Source: Adiantum capillus-veneris
Taxonomy: Eukaryota > Streptophyta > Polypodiopsida > Polypodiales > Pteridaceae
Direction: 5' to 3'
NCBI GenBank assembly: GCA_014529385.2
Contig: CM043965.1
Span: 16,616,912-16,680,911 of the forward strand
Length of the DNA stretch: 64,000 nucleotides
The position numbers and the translations under genes are program-made. Below, piece by piece: positions 42,466-53,031 of this stretch (the stretch's first letter is position 1; each line of letters starts with the position of its first letter). Below the pieces are notes generated by a model that did not search any database, had not been told where the DNA came from, and saw only the letters and a program-made list of their open reading frames with translations.

Positions 42466-43663
42466 AAGGAGATGAGATTAGATACATATATATATGTTGG
42501 ATTAGAGATGAAAATGAAAACAACAAGAAATCAAGAAAACATTAATGTAGAACACATCTTACTTGAAACCCTTCGGCACCATTATTGATGGGAGAGAGAA
42601 GAAGAGGGGAGAATTCAACGTTGATTGATATGCCAAGTACAACACCTTCTTTGATTAGAGTTGATCTTCCAAGGATAGCGTACAAGAATGGCTAGTCTTC
42701 CTCTAGGAGAAAGTGTAGGCTTGGGCTTATGTTAATGGGGCTAAGTACAATTAGGCATTACTACTCACTCCCTCCAGAATTCCTCTCATCAATGGCTTGA
42801 ATGCTTGAGTTTTTTTTCAAGGAAGAAGAGGTCCCCTTTTATAGGTGAAGGGAACCCCCAAGGGTTTACACAAGAAGAGAGGAGCCAGTGTGAATAGGAA
42901 TTGGAAAAGTTGAAAATGAGCTATCCCTGCATGATGTGGGCAGACTGGGGTCCAGTATTTTGATCATATCTCCTCAACCGTGGCTCCAAATAAAAAAGTA
43001 AAAATATGGACAGAAACTTCAGCTCATTAGCTACGATTTTCATTTTAAAATCATTTTCCAATTCGGATTGGAACCTTGTGTAAAAAATTCATCAAAATAG
43101 GGTCCATTTCTGGTAGCAAAAGTCTTCCCGTGGTCCCCTTAGCCTAGACTTTCATTTAATTCCAAAGGACACCTCATGCCATATGAAAGCATGACATTGC
43201 TCCTTGACAAAGTTTTGTAATCATGCTTGCAATAATGCATTAAAATAAGTGTATCTTTGAAATCATGCCACCTAGTGTCCCACTAGGATTTGATTCCCTC
43301 CTAGTAGCTATTTAAAAAAATATATAAGAAAAGTATAAAAAATACATAGAATATATATATATTGGAGTTTACCCTAGATATAGGATCTAGCTAGGGTGTG
43401 AGATGATAATGAGATAGTAGAAATAAAGAATCAATGCTTTTTTCCCCAAGTTAAAGAGGCGGAGCTATTGATGCTTTTCCCATAGTATTTTCTGATGGTA
43501 AAGTAAGGATAGGCTACCCTTGAGAAAAATAATAGGATGAGATAGAAGGCTTATTATTATACTTAAATATGCATATGTACATTATAGGAAAGATAATTAT
43601 GTATCTAAAAAGTTACAAGATAGATCTTGTAGCATGCGTTCCCACTATGTACGTGTCACAGCA
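42466..43663 (-). repeat. 3' LTR of element G (inner part; outer end undefined)
   Basis: On the minus strand it starts TGCTGTGACACG at 43663 after a purine-rich tract (AGAGGGGGTGG). It matches 62803-64000 in inverted orientation with few differences; the match ends only because the window ends. The LTR may therefore extend further left than 42466. Confidence 0.8.
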
Positions 43664-43726
43664 CGCCATCCACCCCCTCTAAACCTGCACATCCTCCGGT
43701 ATGTGCCACATTATTTCTTTGTAAGA

Positions 43727-44683
43727 TCATCCCTCTTGTACATCTTCCTTGCTTTCTTCTTCACTGGATGATTCCAAATCTTCATCTTCACTTTGATCTT
43801 TACCTGTGGTTTGCTCTTCTTCCTCATCAACATCTTTTGGATCATTGTCTCCTCTTCTCTTAAACATTTTGATCCTTTTTCCTGCAATGGGAATCTTTAC
43901 TTCTGTACCATCTAGTTCAGACAAGCTGTAAGTAGCATTTTCATGCACATGCTTTACAACATACAGTCCAAACCATCTTTTTGAAAACTTACGCATGACT
44001 GTGTGCTGGTTATCAAGGCTACTATCATACACCAAAACCCAGTCACCTTTGTCAATTGCTTTGCTCCTGAGTCGATGTCGCTTATCAAAGTATTCCTTGT
44101 TTTTCAACCTTGCATTTTTGAGTCGTTCTTTTGCAGCTTCAATGTCTCCAGGACTTCTCTCTAGCTGCCTTATACGCAGTGCAAGGAGATCTTCCCTGCT
44201 AAGCCCCTCTTGCCAAGGTAGTACATTCCATGTGGGAATTGCATCTTCAATCGGCATCACTGGCTTTTGACCATACATTAGCTCCGCAGACATGTAGCCA
44301 GTTACTGAGCTATGTGTTGTACGATTAGCCCATAAAGCATATGGTAACAGTTTTGGCCACTCACCAACTCTTCCTTCGCAAGCCTTGGCCAAAGCTTTGA
44401 TGATAGGACGATGCCCTTTTTCACTCTTTCCATTGCCTTCAGGGTTGTAAGCTGTAGTAAGAGAAAGCTTGATTCCTAATCTAGAAAAGAACTCCCTTGC
44501 TTCTTCGGCATCCAGTTCACCTCTATCTGCAGTGATTTTTCCCACACAACCATAACGGCAAATCACCTCATCAAGAAGGAATTTGCACACAGCTTCTGTG
44601 GTTTTAGCTCTTAATGCTCTTCAATCAACCTGGTTAGTTAGGTCCTCTCGTGCAGGAACCAAGTATCTCATCTGCCAGAGTCC
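43727..44683 (-). pseudogene. Integrase C-terminal part of element G (continues from 54529)
   Basis: Reading on the minus strand from 44683: GLWQMRYLVPARED, then a TGA where Trp is expected, then RALRAKTTEAV. The core follows: GKITADRGELDAEEAREFF (second Asp) and TTAYNPEGNGKSEKGHRPI (Glu in KSEKGH). The C-terminal domain reads KGDWVLVYDSSLDNQ and FSKRWFGLYVVKHVHENATY, followed by an acidic tail. The first part of the integrase lies at 54534-54857, and element C sits between. Confidence 0.85.
44679..44683. repeat. Target duplication of element C, left copy (AGTCC)
   Basis: AGTCC directly precedes the LTR at 44684 and directly follows the other LTR at 54529-54533. A perfect 5-bp duplication is what Ty3 integrases leave. 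Confidence 0.95.
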
Positions 44684-46183
44684 TGATAGCGGGAAAAAGA
44701 GCAGTGCAATCGGGTGGCCTCTGTACTCGTGCACACTCCACAAACCACGCCTCATGCAAACAAGCAAAGAACAAAACAAAGGGGGCACCACCCTAAATTA
44801 AGAGGTTTAGGGACCTCACACATAGTGCACATAGGCAAGTGAGACTTCAGGCATTATGATGGCATCAAAACATATGGCAAAACACATAGAAACGAAGTTT
44901 AGGGACCTTATGTAGCATATATATACACAAGACATCAGCTTAACAATACAACGGCATCTGATCATACATAACAAGGATATAGAGAAGCAAGCCAAGGATG
45001 GCATAATCCCTTGTCAAAAAAAAACAATCAACCCAGATTGTAGGTATGATCCTACTAGCAACACATCAATACCTTAGAGAATGATGGCGAGGATGGTGGC
45101 CATGGAGCATGAGAGAAGACTCTTTATTTAGGTTTTAGGGCTAGTAATGTAGCATACTAGAGGGAGAGAGAGAGAGAGGGAGAGAGAGTAGAGCTCCATC
45201 CATAGCTCCTCGTTGTGAGCAATGTCGTCATAGCTTCGTTGCTTGGTGAAGTGGGTGAAGTGTTGGTTTTGAGTGAGAGAAGGCCTCCTTATATAGGTTT
45301 TTGAGAGGGTTTAGGATTAGGGATAAACATGCTTAAATCCGTTGATTGGGGTTACTTTTTGCTTAGGGTGGTCAATAGATTGAGGTCACCTGATATGTCA
45401 CCATCAAGATATTCTCTAGAGTGATGTGAGAGGGGAGGGTAAATGCTGATTTTTCTGATTGTGACACATGGGGATAAGGCCTTGACCAGCATTTAAGAGC
45501 AGGTAAGGTGGCTATTGAAATTGGCGGTTCTGCACATGTCAGGGGGGGACCTACTGGGTCCTCCTGAATATCAAATTCTCAAAAAAATCTCAACCATGGC
45601 TTCTTTTGACATGTGTTCTTTGAAAAAATCAGCATGTCTCTTTTCAACTCAAAAGTCTTTATCCCTGTTGACTCACCTTTACCATAAGATTTTCCCCTTT
45701 TCTCCTCTTGTAACTGCATTGTTGATGCCCAATCACTGCTTCTAGTAACAGTGAACTGTTACCTACCAAATACTTATGGTGCAGTAAAAAATATTTACCA
45801 TGGGTAAAAAAGTTACTGTAGCTAAAAAGTGATTTGTATTTACCATGTAGGTGAAAAATATTTACTGTAGGTAAAAAATATTTACTGTCGGTAAAAAAGT
45901 GAAAACGGAGTATGCTGTGCTGTGAGTCCACACGAAAATCCTCGTGTAAATTTCACTAGAAATTCACACCTAGAATGGGCTATTCTGTAAGATATAGGTT
46001 GTAGGCATGCATAAGAGCTCGTTCCCACGTATCTTCTGTCCATGGCACTTTTTACTCTTTGGTGCTTGTGAAGTAGATTTTTCTTCTCTTTCGAGATCCC
46101 TTGGACTAGAGTATCCTCATCTCCCCAACAACTGACTGTGCCTTTATTGCATCTTCAGAAGGGGTCCTAAAAACCATGCATCA
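44684..46183 (-). repeat. 3' LTR of element C
   Basis: 1500 bp, plus-strand ends TGATAGCGGG and ATGCATCA. On the minus strand a TATA box (CCTATATAAG) lies at 45287-45297, intact here and altered in the other LTR. Confidence 0.95.
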
Positions 46184-46199
46184 TATAGCCCTCCCCCTT
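46184..46199 (-). other. Polypurine tract of element C
   Basis: On the minus strand AAGGGGGAGGGCTATA, directly before the LTR start TGATGCATGG. It fixes the 3' end of the element. Confidence 0.9.
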
Positions 46200-46501
46200 A
46201 AGCTAGAGGTATTTGATGCCTCTAGCTGTAGGTTGTGCTACAATAGGGTTCTCTTGAATACTTACCTACCTGGTACCAATTGAATTTGCCATGTTACTGC
46301 TTTCTTGGCTGATGCACCCTGTTTAGTCCTTTCTGATGAATGATTGTATCCATCCATGACTAACAACTGGTCTCCTAGACCCTTGAAAGCCATACCCCAT
46401 CCATTGTCAATATCCGCTTTCACTGGTAGCATTCTCTTTTTTCTTTTTTTCTTCTCTTTTTTTTTGTTTTTTTTGAAACGACTATGTACATGATTGTTAC
46501 C

Positions 46502-49500
46502 TTAGTTGGAGCTCGAATATGATGAGCTCTCCTCTGAACCATCCTTAGCATTGATTTCACCAGCATATGGCTGTGAAAGACGACATTGGTAGGCCTTCAA
46601 TCGCCAACCATTTACCGGGGTCTGATGTACCTTACCATCTAGGTCGCCTAGTTGGTAACTACCATTTGAGAACTTCTGTATCACTACAAAAGGGCCTTCC
46701 CACTTAAGCAAGAACTTTCCATCCTTCGTGCGATCAAAGCGATTGTCGTATCTGAGCACTAAAGAACCTTCCTTGATACCTTTCTTGACAAGGTTGCGAT
46801 TGAACTTCTTTTGTTTCTTCTCTGCCTGGGCTGCATAGTACTTCACTGCTGACTCTCGATCTAGCCCTAACCTCTCCAAATCGATGATTCTTCCTTCCAC
46901 CTGCTTCTCTTGACTATCCTCTTGATGTGCTTTTAGAACTCGGAGGCTCGCTAGCTCCACTTCTATAAGCAATAGTGCCTCTTGCCCGTAAACCAAGTGA
47001 AAAGGTGTATATCCCAAGGATGTTTTAAAGGATGTTCTGTAGGCCCCAAGTGCTGCATCTAGGTGTTTGTCCCATGTATTAGGATGTAAATGCACTTGAT
47101 TAGTGATGATTTTACATATAAGACCATTTACCTTTTCCACAAGACCATTGCACTGAGGGTAGTGTGGTGTAGAGTGCCTGCGCTTGATTTTTAACTTGCT
47201 CATCAATTGCCCGACTAAATCAGCTTGAAATCCCGGTCCCCTATCCGAGAGAATCTCCAAAGGTGTGCCAAAACGGCAACAAAGGCATTCAAAAATGAAA
47301 TCACTCATGTCCTTGGCTGTGATGCGCTTTGTGGGACGAGCTTCTGCCCATCTGGTCATGTATTCCACCCCCATAATGATGTATTCCTTCCCTGATTGAG
47401 TGCAAGGTAGTGGCCCTATTGCATCTATCCCCCATTTTTCAAATGGCCCATAGGTTTTGATTGGATGCTGATTTTCATGGGTAAGACGCCTTGGTCCAGC
47501 TTTTTGGCAAACCTCACATGTGCGGCACCAATGTTGTACATCTCGATGGAGGCTTGGCCACGTGAACCCTGCTTGTAAAATCTTTCTGCTAGTAATCTCT
47601 TGTGCAAAGTGGCCACCACACACACCTTCATGACAACTAAACAAAATATCCTTTATCTCTTGGGATGCAGGAACTCTCCTTAAGACAGCATCTTTCCCTC
47701 TACAATACAAGTCCTCATTCACTAAGCTATAGCTGGTAGCCTTTTTTGCCAACCACCTACATTCACTTTTACTCATACCAGAGGGTGCTTCACAATGCTC
47801 AAGAAAGTAAAGTAAATCATGCAGCTCCTCCTTTCCCTGGTATAAAGGACTTTTCACAAGGATAGCACCTACTATGAGAGTTTGTAGTTCTTCACCTGCT
47901 AAGGCATTTGCTTCTCGATTTTGATCTCTAGGTACAAAGTGCACTCGAACTTCTTTAAAACCCTTCAACAAGGCCTTTGCTTCCCTCATCTTAACAGACA
48001 ATTTGTCATTTTTACAGGCCCATACACCAACCATTTGCTTAACAATCAACATGGAGTCACCAAAAACATTTAGCTTTGTGATGCCCTGAGAAAGACAACA
48101 TTGCAACCCTAAAACAAGGGCATGGTACTCTGGCTCATTGTTAGAATGAACCTCTTTTAGATGAAACCCTTTTGCAAAGATCTTCTCCTTCTCTGGACCT
48201 AATATTACTATGCCTGTTGATGCCTTGTCTTTGGTCCTCTTGTAAGCCCCATCAAAATACAGACTGTGTGCTCCCAGTAGAACTTCAGGCTCCGGGATAG
48301 GCGGTACCTTACTAGGTGCCTCTTTCGTGGCCTTCTCATAACACCTTTGTGTGAGGACATCTGCCAAAAAAGCACGGGTGGAATCCTCTACTTGTAGTGT
48401 GTAGTCAAACTCTTGAAGTTGCACCACCCACTTTGCTATTCTTTGAGACAATTCCATGTGTTGTAGGGCATATGGAAAAACCTCCTCAGTTGTGATCACC
48501 ACAAATTGTCTCGGAAGTAAGTAAGCCTGAAACTTCTCCACTGCAAACTTAAGAGCTAGCACCAATTGCTCAGTTGCGCTGAAACCCTTTTCAGCAGCTA
48601 TCATCACTCTACTAGAGAAGTAGACTGGTCTCATGAGAGATGTCTTTGGGTCTTTTTGCATCAAGACAGCTCCTAGAGCTTCTGGACCTACACTAGGATT
48701 TACATAGAATAATTCACCCCATGTGGGTTGTAGGACGACAGGCAATGAGCTCAAAATGGTTTTAACTTCTTGAAAGCACCTTTCACCCTCCTCACTCCAT
48801 GTCAATGTAGTGTGTTTAGTGAGCTGCTGCAAAGGATAGATTGCCTGAGAAAGGAGATGTATGAATCGTCCCATGTAGCGAACCTTTTGAATGAAGGAGA
48901 TTAGTTGCTTCACGTTTGAAGGAGTAGGTAAAGCTAGCAATGTCTTTACCTTTTCAGGGTCAGCCTCAATACCATCTTGAGAAATAACATGGCCTAGTAG
49001 AGTGACCTTGCTCTCACCTATGTGGCACTTGTCTTTATTCAATTGCCCACCCAATTGGGCCAGACGGGTGAAGCCTTCATCAACCTTGGACAGATGTACT
49101 TCCCTAGAGCTGTAAATGCAAAAATCATCAATGAAGACTCGTATGGACTTACCAAAGTAAGGTTGAAACACCAAGTTCATAAACCTATGGAAAGTAGCTG
49201 GGGCATTAGTTAAACCAAAAGGCATAACTCTATAAGCAAAACATCCCCAAGGTGTTATGAAGGTAGTCTTTCTTTGGTCTTCATCTGCAATTCTGATTTG
49301 GAAGTAGCCTGAGTACCCATCACACACTGTGTACCTTTCATGACCAGCCACTTCATTTAGTATTTCATCTTGAAAAGGCAAAGGAAAATGGTCCCTTTTT
49401 GTGGTCGAGTTTAGAGGCTTGTAATCCACACATACCCTCCACTTCCCATTTTTCTTTGGTGCTACCACAACTGGAGACACCCACTCAGAATCTTCCACTA

Positions 49501-50971
49501 GGTAGATAAATCCTGCCTTGAGTAATCTTTTTACTTCTTTTAAGAGTGCATCTTGTTGCACTAGCCCTAATCTCCTTAGCCTTTGCACCACTGGTTTGGC
49601 ACCTTCCTTTAATTGGATATGGTGTTGGGTTACCGTCACTCCTTTAATGTGCTCGTAATCAGTTATAAAAAGGCCAGCATGCTTCTTTAGTACCTGCAAA
49701 TAGGGTTCTCTCTCTTCTTCTAGTAGGTCCTTAGCTAGCATCTCCTCTAAGCCTGTGGCTTCTTCCTTGTTTAGAGATTCTTGATCACCTTCTCCTTCTG
49801 GGTTTCGCAGTATTATACCCATGACTTCCAAAGAGCTAGCATCCTCCTCAGATGACTCATCCTCAGATGAAGAGCAGCTGCTTGTGCTCCATTCATCCAT
49901 AGAAGTCTCCATCTCTAGGTCTTGTTGTCTACCCTGCTTCATGTCATACACAATTTTTTGTTGCTTGCCACCTACCTTATGATTTGGTCGCAACTCAAGG
50001 GAACCTGTCTCCCAATCTTGCCTAGCTTTCATAGCCATAATCCAAGGTCTTCCAAGGATTAGCGGATAGCCCTCCCCCTTAGTTGGGATCACATAAGCAT
50101 CAATTGAGATTGCCACACCAAAAGCTGAAACCTTCACTCCATTAACCTTTCCCACATAAGCCGCCCTTACATTATTTGCCATCTTAGCTTGTAAGGAAGT
50201 TTGCTCGTTTACTTCCAAACCCAACCTGTGCATTAATTTCTCTGTCATAACACAAATCTCGGCTCCACCATCTACGTACACATTGGAGACTCGCTGACTC
50301 TTAATCTCTGCATCAATGACTGGCACGATATCCTTCATGCCTCTTGCACTAATAGACCCAAATGACTTTGCCTTAGCCCTCCTGGTGCTGACCATCTTAG
50401 ACCAGGTTCTACGCATCTTTGGGGAAAGGTGGAGGAGTTGCTGCCATGAAATCTTTGGTCCTTGCTTACTCACATCTGCTACCAGGTCGTAAGGTATGGA
50501 TCCTACCCCAAGTGGAAAGTCTTCTACTCCTATGTGCCTCCTTGACCTACTCTTCCTTTTCTTGTCTCCTATCACTTGGGAGGAACCCTCATTCCCTTTA
50601 TCCGGCTCTGAAGCTTCCATTTCATGAGTTCTTTGTCTCCTAACTCTCTTTATTGGCATGGCAATAGCTTCCTCCATTTTTTCTTTCCCTTTATCCTTAC
50701 CATTGTCAAGACTTATGATAGAGACAGCCCTGCCCTCCCCTCCCGATGGTAGTGGAGGGATCTCTGCTGGTGCTTGTGGTGGTGGAGGAGGGGGTCTCAA
50801 TATTTGGATTGTTGGAGCCACGTGTGCATTTTGTCCATTTAGTGGCCTAGGCCGTCTTTGATTACCATTTCCTTGATAGCGTCGTGGATGGGGGCAATAA
50901 TACATGCCGTGACCTACCTCTCCACAGTTGTAGCAAATGTACTCACGTGCTTGCCTTTGTCCTTCGTTCAT
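46502..50971 (-). CDS. Pol polyprotein of element C, intact
   Basis: 1489 codons from ATG at 50971. Order: zinc knuckle CYNCGEVGHGMYYC (about 13-26), proline-rich and basic linker, aspartic protease (VYVDGGAEICVM, about 235; LILGRPWI), reverse transcriptase (YKPLNSTTKRDHFPLPF; catalytic VFIDDFCIYS near 614). The first RNase H has lost its acid residues (FYVNPSVGPEALGAVL instead of DAS). A second RNase H follows with LYFDGAYK, NNEPEYHAL and GDSMLIVKQM. The integrase has HEGVCGGHF and CRTCEVCQ for zinc, then GIDAIGPLP, ILSDRGPGFQ and NGLVEKVNG for D-D-E. Unusually, the nucleocapsid knuckle opens pol instead of closing gag. All enzymes look functional. Confidence 0.95.
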   Translation of the reverse strand: MNEGQRQAREYICYNCGEVGHGMYYCPHPRRYQGNGNQRRPRPLNGQNAHVAPTIQILRPPPPPPQAPAEIPPLPSGGEGRAVSIISLDNGKDKGKEKMEEAIAMPIKRVRRQRTHEMEASEPDKGNEGSSQVIGDKKRKSRSRRHIGVEDFPLGVGSIPYDLVADVSKQGPKISWQQLLHLSPKMRRTWSKMVSTRRAKAKSFGSISARGMKDIVPVIDAEIKSQRVSNVYVDGGAEICVMTEKLMHRLGLEVNEQTSLQAKMANNVRAAYVGKVNGVKVSAFGVAISIDAYVIPTKGEGYPLILGRPWIMAMKARQDWETGSLELRPNHKVGGKQQKIVYDMKQGRQQDLEMETSMDEWSTSSCSSSEDESSEEDASSLEVMGIILRNPEGEGDQESLNKEEATGLEEMLAKDLLEEEREPYLQVLKKHAGLFITDYEHIKGVTVTQHHIQLKEGAKPVVQRLRRLGLVQQDALLKEVKRLLKAGFIYLVEDSEWVSPVVVAPKKNGKWRVCVDYKPLNSTTKRDHFPLPFQDEILNEVAGHERYTVCDGYSGYFQIRIADEDQRKTTFITPWGCFAYRVMPFGLTNAPATFHRFMNLVFQPYFGKSIRVFIDDFCIYSSREVHLSKVDEGFTRLAQLGGQLNKDKCHIGESKVTLLGHVISQDGIEADPEKVKTLLALPTPSNVKQLISFIQKVRYMGRFIHLLSQAIYPLQQLTKHTTLTWSEEGERCFQEVKTILSSLPVVLQPTWGELFYVNPSVGPEALGAVLMQKDPKTSLMRPVYFSSRVMIAAEKGFSATEQLVLALKFAVEKFQAYLLPRQFVVITTEEVFPYALQHMELSQRIAKWVVQLQEFDYTLQVEDSTRAFLADVLTQRCYEKATKEAPSKVPPIPEPEVLLGAHSLYFDGAYKRTKDKASTGIVILGPEKEKIFAKGFHLKEVHSNNEPEYHALVLGLQCCLSQGITKLNVFGDSMLIVKQMVGVWACKNDKLSVKMREAKALLKGFKEVRVHFVPRDQNREANALAGEELQTLIVGAILVKSPLYQGKEELHDLLYFLEHCEAPSGMSKSECRWLAKKATSYSLVNEDLYCRGKDAVLRRVPASQEIKDILFSCHEGVCGGHFAQEITSRKILQAGFTWPSLHRDVQHWCRTCEVCQKAGPRRLTHENQHPIKTYGPFEKWGIDAIGPLPCTQSGKEYIIMGVEYMTRWAEARPTKRITAKDMSDFIFECLCCRFGTPLEILSDRGPGFQADLVGQLMSKLKIKRRHSTPHYPQCNGLVEKVNGLICKIITNQVHLHPNTWDKHLDAALGAYRTSFKTSLGYTPFHLVYGQEALLLIEVELASLRVLKAHQEDSQEKQVEGRIIDLERLGLDRESAVKYYAAQAEKKQKKFNRNLVKKGIKEGSLVLRYDNRFDRTKDGKFLLKWEGPFVVIQKFSNGSYQLGDLDGKVHQTPVNGWRLKAYQCRLSQPYAGEINAKDGSEESSSYSSSN

Positions 50972-50978
50972 TTCCTGG

Positions 50979-51656
50979 CTAGGGAGCCCTTACACCTTGA
51001 ACCAGATTGATGGATAGACTCTCTAGTTGATTGGTGATTTGTTGAAGTAATTCTTGTTGAGAGGACTCTTGGTCTGTTGCTCCTGTCCCTGCTACTACCC
51101 TTGCCGTAGGTTGAGCTAGCGGTGGAGGCTCCATTCCCCCTTGTAGTTGAGCTTGGAATTTTAACTTCCTATCCTTCTCCCTTGCATAAGTCATAGCTTT
51201 ATCAAAGGTATCTGGGAATTTACCTTTTACCTTTTCTCGAAGGATGGGGTAAAGCCCTACCAGGAAACAGTCCTTCTTTAGGCATTCCGGCGCCCTTTCT
51301 CCTTCACCTAGTGATGCACACCATTTCTCCCACAGGTTGGAAAACTTTCCTTCATAGCTTCTATAGTCATTGGGTGATGTTTGGCGTAGCTCTAAGAGCT
51401 GTCTCCATATCTCCTCTGGAGGCTCATGGCGGCGAAATTCTTCGATGAAGGCCATCTTTAAGGACTCCCAGTCTCTTCTTTCTTCAGGTGCCAAAGTTTG
51501 ATACCATAATTTTGCACCTTCCCTCAAGACCAAAGGAAAGGCCCTTAACTTAGTAGCTTCGTCATCCCTTCCCGATACCAGAAAGGCCATTTCCAAATTA
51601 TCCAAAAAGTCTGGAGCAACCTCCCCAGGCTTACCATAAAAATTAGGGAAGGCCAT
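50979..51656 (-). CDS. Gag (capsid) of element C, intact
   Basis: The first ATG in frame is at 51656 (MAFPNFYGKPGE), giving 226 codons. The frame is open slightly further upstream but without ATG. Capsid hallmarks are KLRAFPLVLREGAKLWYQTL, FIEEFRRHEPPEEIW and CFLVGLYPILREKVKGKFP. The C-terminal part is Gln-rich (QELLQQITNQLESLSINL). There is no zinc knuckle; that motif is in pol. The stop reads GCT CCC TAG, and the pol ATG begins seven bases later in the +1 frame. Pol is therefore made by frameshifting or reinitiation. Confidence 0.9.
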   Translation of the reverse strand: MAFPNFYGKPGEVAPDFLDNLEMAFLVSGRDDEATKLRAFPLVLREGAKLWYQTLAPEERRDWESLKMAFIEEFRRHEPPEEIWRQLLELRQTSPNDYRSYEGKFSNLWEKWCASLGEGERAPECLKKDCFLVGLYPILREKVKGKFPDTFDKAMTYAREKDRKLKFQAQLQGGMEPPPLAQPTARVVAGTGATDQESSQQELLQQITNQLESLSINLVQGVRAP

Positions 51657-51747
51657 AAGTGAGAGAGTAAACAATTACACAAACAGCTCCAATTTATTTT
51701 AAAATAGAGTATGGTAATTACAATTTGGAGCTTTAGCACAACTTAGC

Positions 51748-51987
51748 TCAAAATAGGATGAAGATCGACACATCAAAGGAATGGTAATAGTCTAGTAAGG
51801 GTAGAATGACAGGATGAGGAGAGCGCAAGATTTCCCCAAGTCTCTCGGCTCCAAACAACAGGGCTATTCTTTGCTGATAAAAGATTTTTCTATCAATACA
51901 AATATTCACACGGATATGACGCACAAAATGGAAAGGAAACATGCGGGGATCATCATTCTCATTATTGGCATCCATACTTACACACAA
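51748..51987 (-). CDS. Small leader ORF of element C (third copy of the 70-codon family)
   Basis: Reads FHFVRHIRVNICIDRKIFYQ, then ALLFGAERLGEILRSP and ILPLLDYYHSFDVSIFILF. It aligns end to end with the two copies at 41865-42292. It lies about 90 bases upstream of the gag ATG. Function unknown. Confidence 0.4.
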   Translation of the reverse strand: MCVSMDANNENDDPRMFPFHFVRHIRVNICIDRKIFYQQRIALLFGAERLGEILRSPHPVILPLLDYYHSFDVSIFILF

Positions 51988-51991
51988 GAGC

Positions 51992-52525
51992 CTAGCTTAG
52001 TTGCACCACCTTGGGACCAATGAGCCTGATCAGCCACAGAAGGTCAGCACCTCGGATCACTTCGACTCTTCCTGATGCATCTGTGAAGACGTAAGGCGTG
52101 ATGGCAACACTTTGTACAATGCTGAGCCTTTTAGCAAGCAACAATTGGATGCTATTACCATAATCAGCATGACGAATGAAAGTGACACCATTAATGTGCA
52201 GCACATCATCAACTAAGATAGTTTCCTTAGATTGAGATAACTTCTTGAAAATTAGCAGCAAAGGTAGAGCGGGGAGGCTTTTCACCCGGTCTCCAAAGCA
52301 CTTTGGACAATATCCAAAGTGATCTTCACGCGGATAGGAGGTTGGCTTGGGATTGGTGGTGTCTGGATTCACAAAGTGCACTGGGAGCACTCGCAGACGG
52401 GCGGCAATCTTGTAGGCAAGCCTTCGCCTCTTTGCTTCAGGAGGATTTAGGGGTGAGAGTCGTGGTTGCAAGTTGGAGGTTGAAGTTGGTTGCTCACTAG
52501 CCTTTTTCTTGCCTGTAGTGGTCAT
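51992..52525 (-). CDS. Leader ORF of element C (177 codons)
   Basis: ATG at 52525 opens a basic N-terminus (MTTTGKKKASEQPTSTSNLQ, PPEAKRRRLAYKIAARLRV), then DHFGYCPKCFGDRVKSLP with a CPKC pair. A mixed region follows (ETILVDDVLHINGVTFIRH, ALGAD-type ends such as VEVIRGADLLWLIRLIG). It is open and undamaged, in the sense orientation between primer site and gag, like the extra ORF of Tat/Ogre elements. A nuclear or nucleic-acid-binding role is possible from the basic start. I know of no homology. Confidence 0.55.
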   Translation of the reverse strand: MTTTGKKKASEQPTSTSNLQPRLSPLNPPEAKRRRLAYKIAARLRVLPVHFVNPDTTNPKPTSYPREDHFGYCPKCFGDRVKSLPALPLLLIFKKLSQSKETILVDDVLHINGVTFIRHADYGNSIQLLLAKRLSIVQSVAITPYVFTDASGRVEVIRGADLLWLIRLIGPKVVQLS

Positions 52526-52561
52526 GTAATCCTTATTAATGAGATTAAGCCAAATGTTACC

Positions 52562-52959
52562 TTACGCTTGAGCACGTGCTGCGGCCTTGGGCCACTTAGG
52601 TGTAGAGGTGATCTTCCTCCTCTTAGTCGGCTCCTCAGGAAAGAGAGGTTTGGTGATGCTTTCTCTTCCCTTAATGTGTGTCACAGTACCTTCGTGTATG
52701 TTGATGTAGAATATTTCAAGCTCGTGTGCGTTGGAGGTTTCTGGAGCACTCATAGGTTGAGAGGAGAGGTATATCAAGCTCTTCTTCTCACTCTCCTTCG
52801 TTGGCGACGATCACGAACAAGGCATGTAGAAGAACTTACTTCTTGAATTTCAATGACACTGCAACCTGGTAACAAGACCTCGATGAAAGCTTTTAAGGCC
52901 TCTAAAGCCTCCTCCTCTTCTGTTCTCCAATTTGCAAACTCCTCACGCCATTCGTCCAT
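52562..52959 (-). CDS. Further leader coding segments of element C
   Basis: A first frame starts with ATG at 52959 (MDEWREEFANWRTEEEEALE) and reads to VIEIQE, where a strong donor (GTAAGT) lies at about 52839. A second frame (52777-52562) reads NAHELEIFYINIHEGTVTHI and ends KWPKAAARAQA just before another GTAAGG. These may be exons of one spliced leader gene with the 52525-51992 frame, but I could not find acceptors that keep phase. Confidence 0.4.
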
Positions 52960-53011
52960 GTTGTAGATTGCACATCTTCATTGCTTGTGGACTGAAGGTC
53001 TGTGTAGCCCT

Positions 53012-53028
53012 CCTCAGTGGGGGCACCA
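53012..53028 (-). other. Primer-binding site of element C
   Basis: On the minus strand TGGTGCCCCCACTGAGG, three bases after the LTR end CGCTATCA. Identical to the site in element A. Confidence 0.9.
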
Positions 53029-53031
53029 AAA

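Noticed and set aside
46000-46500. Additional gene between pol of element C and its 3' LTR
   Set aside because: Only about 320 bases of non-coding 3' region and the polypurine tract are present.
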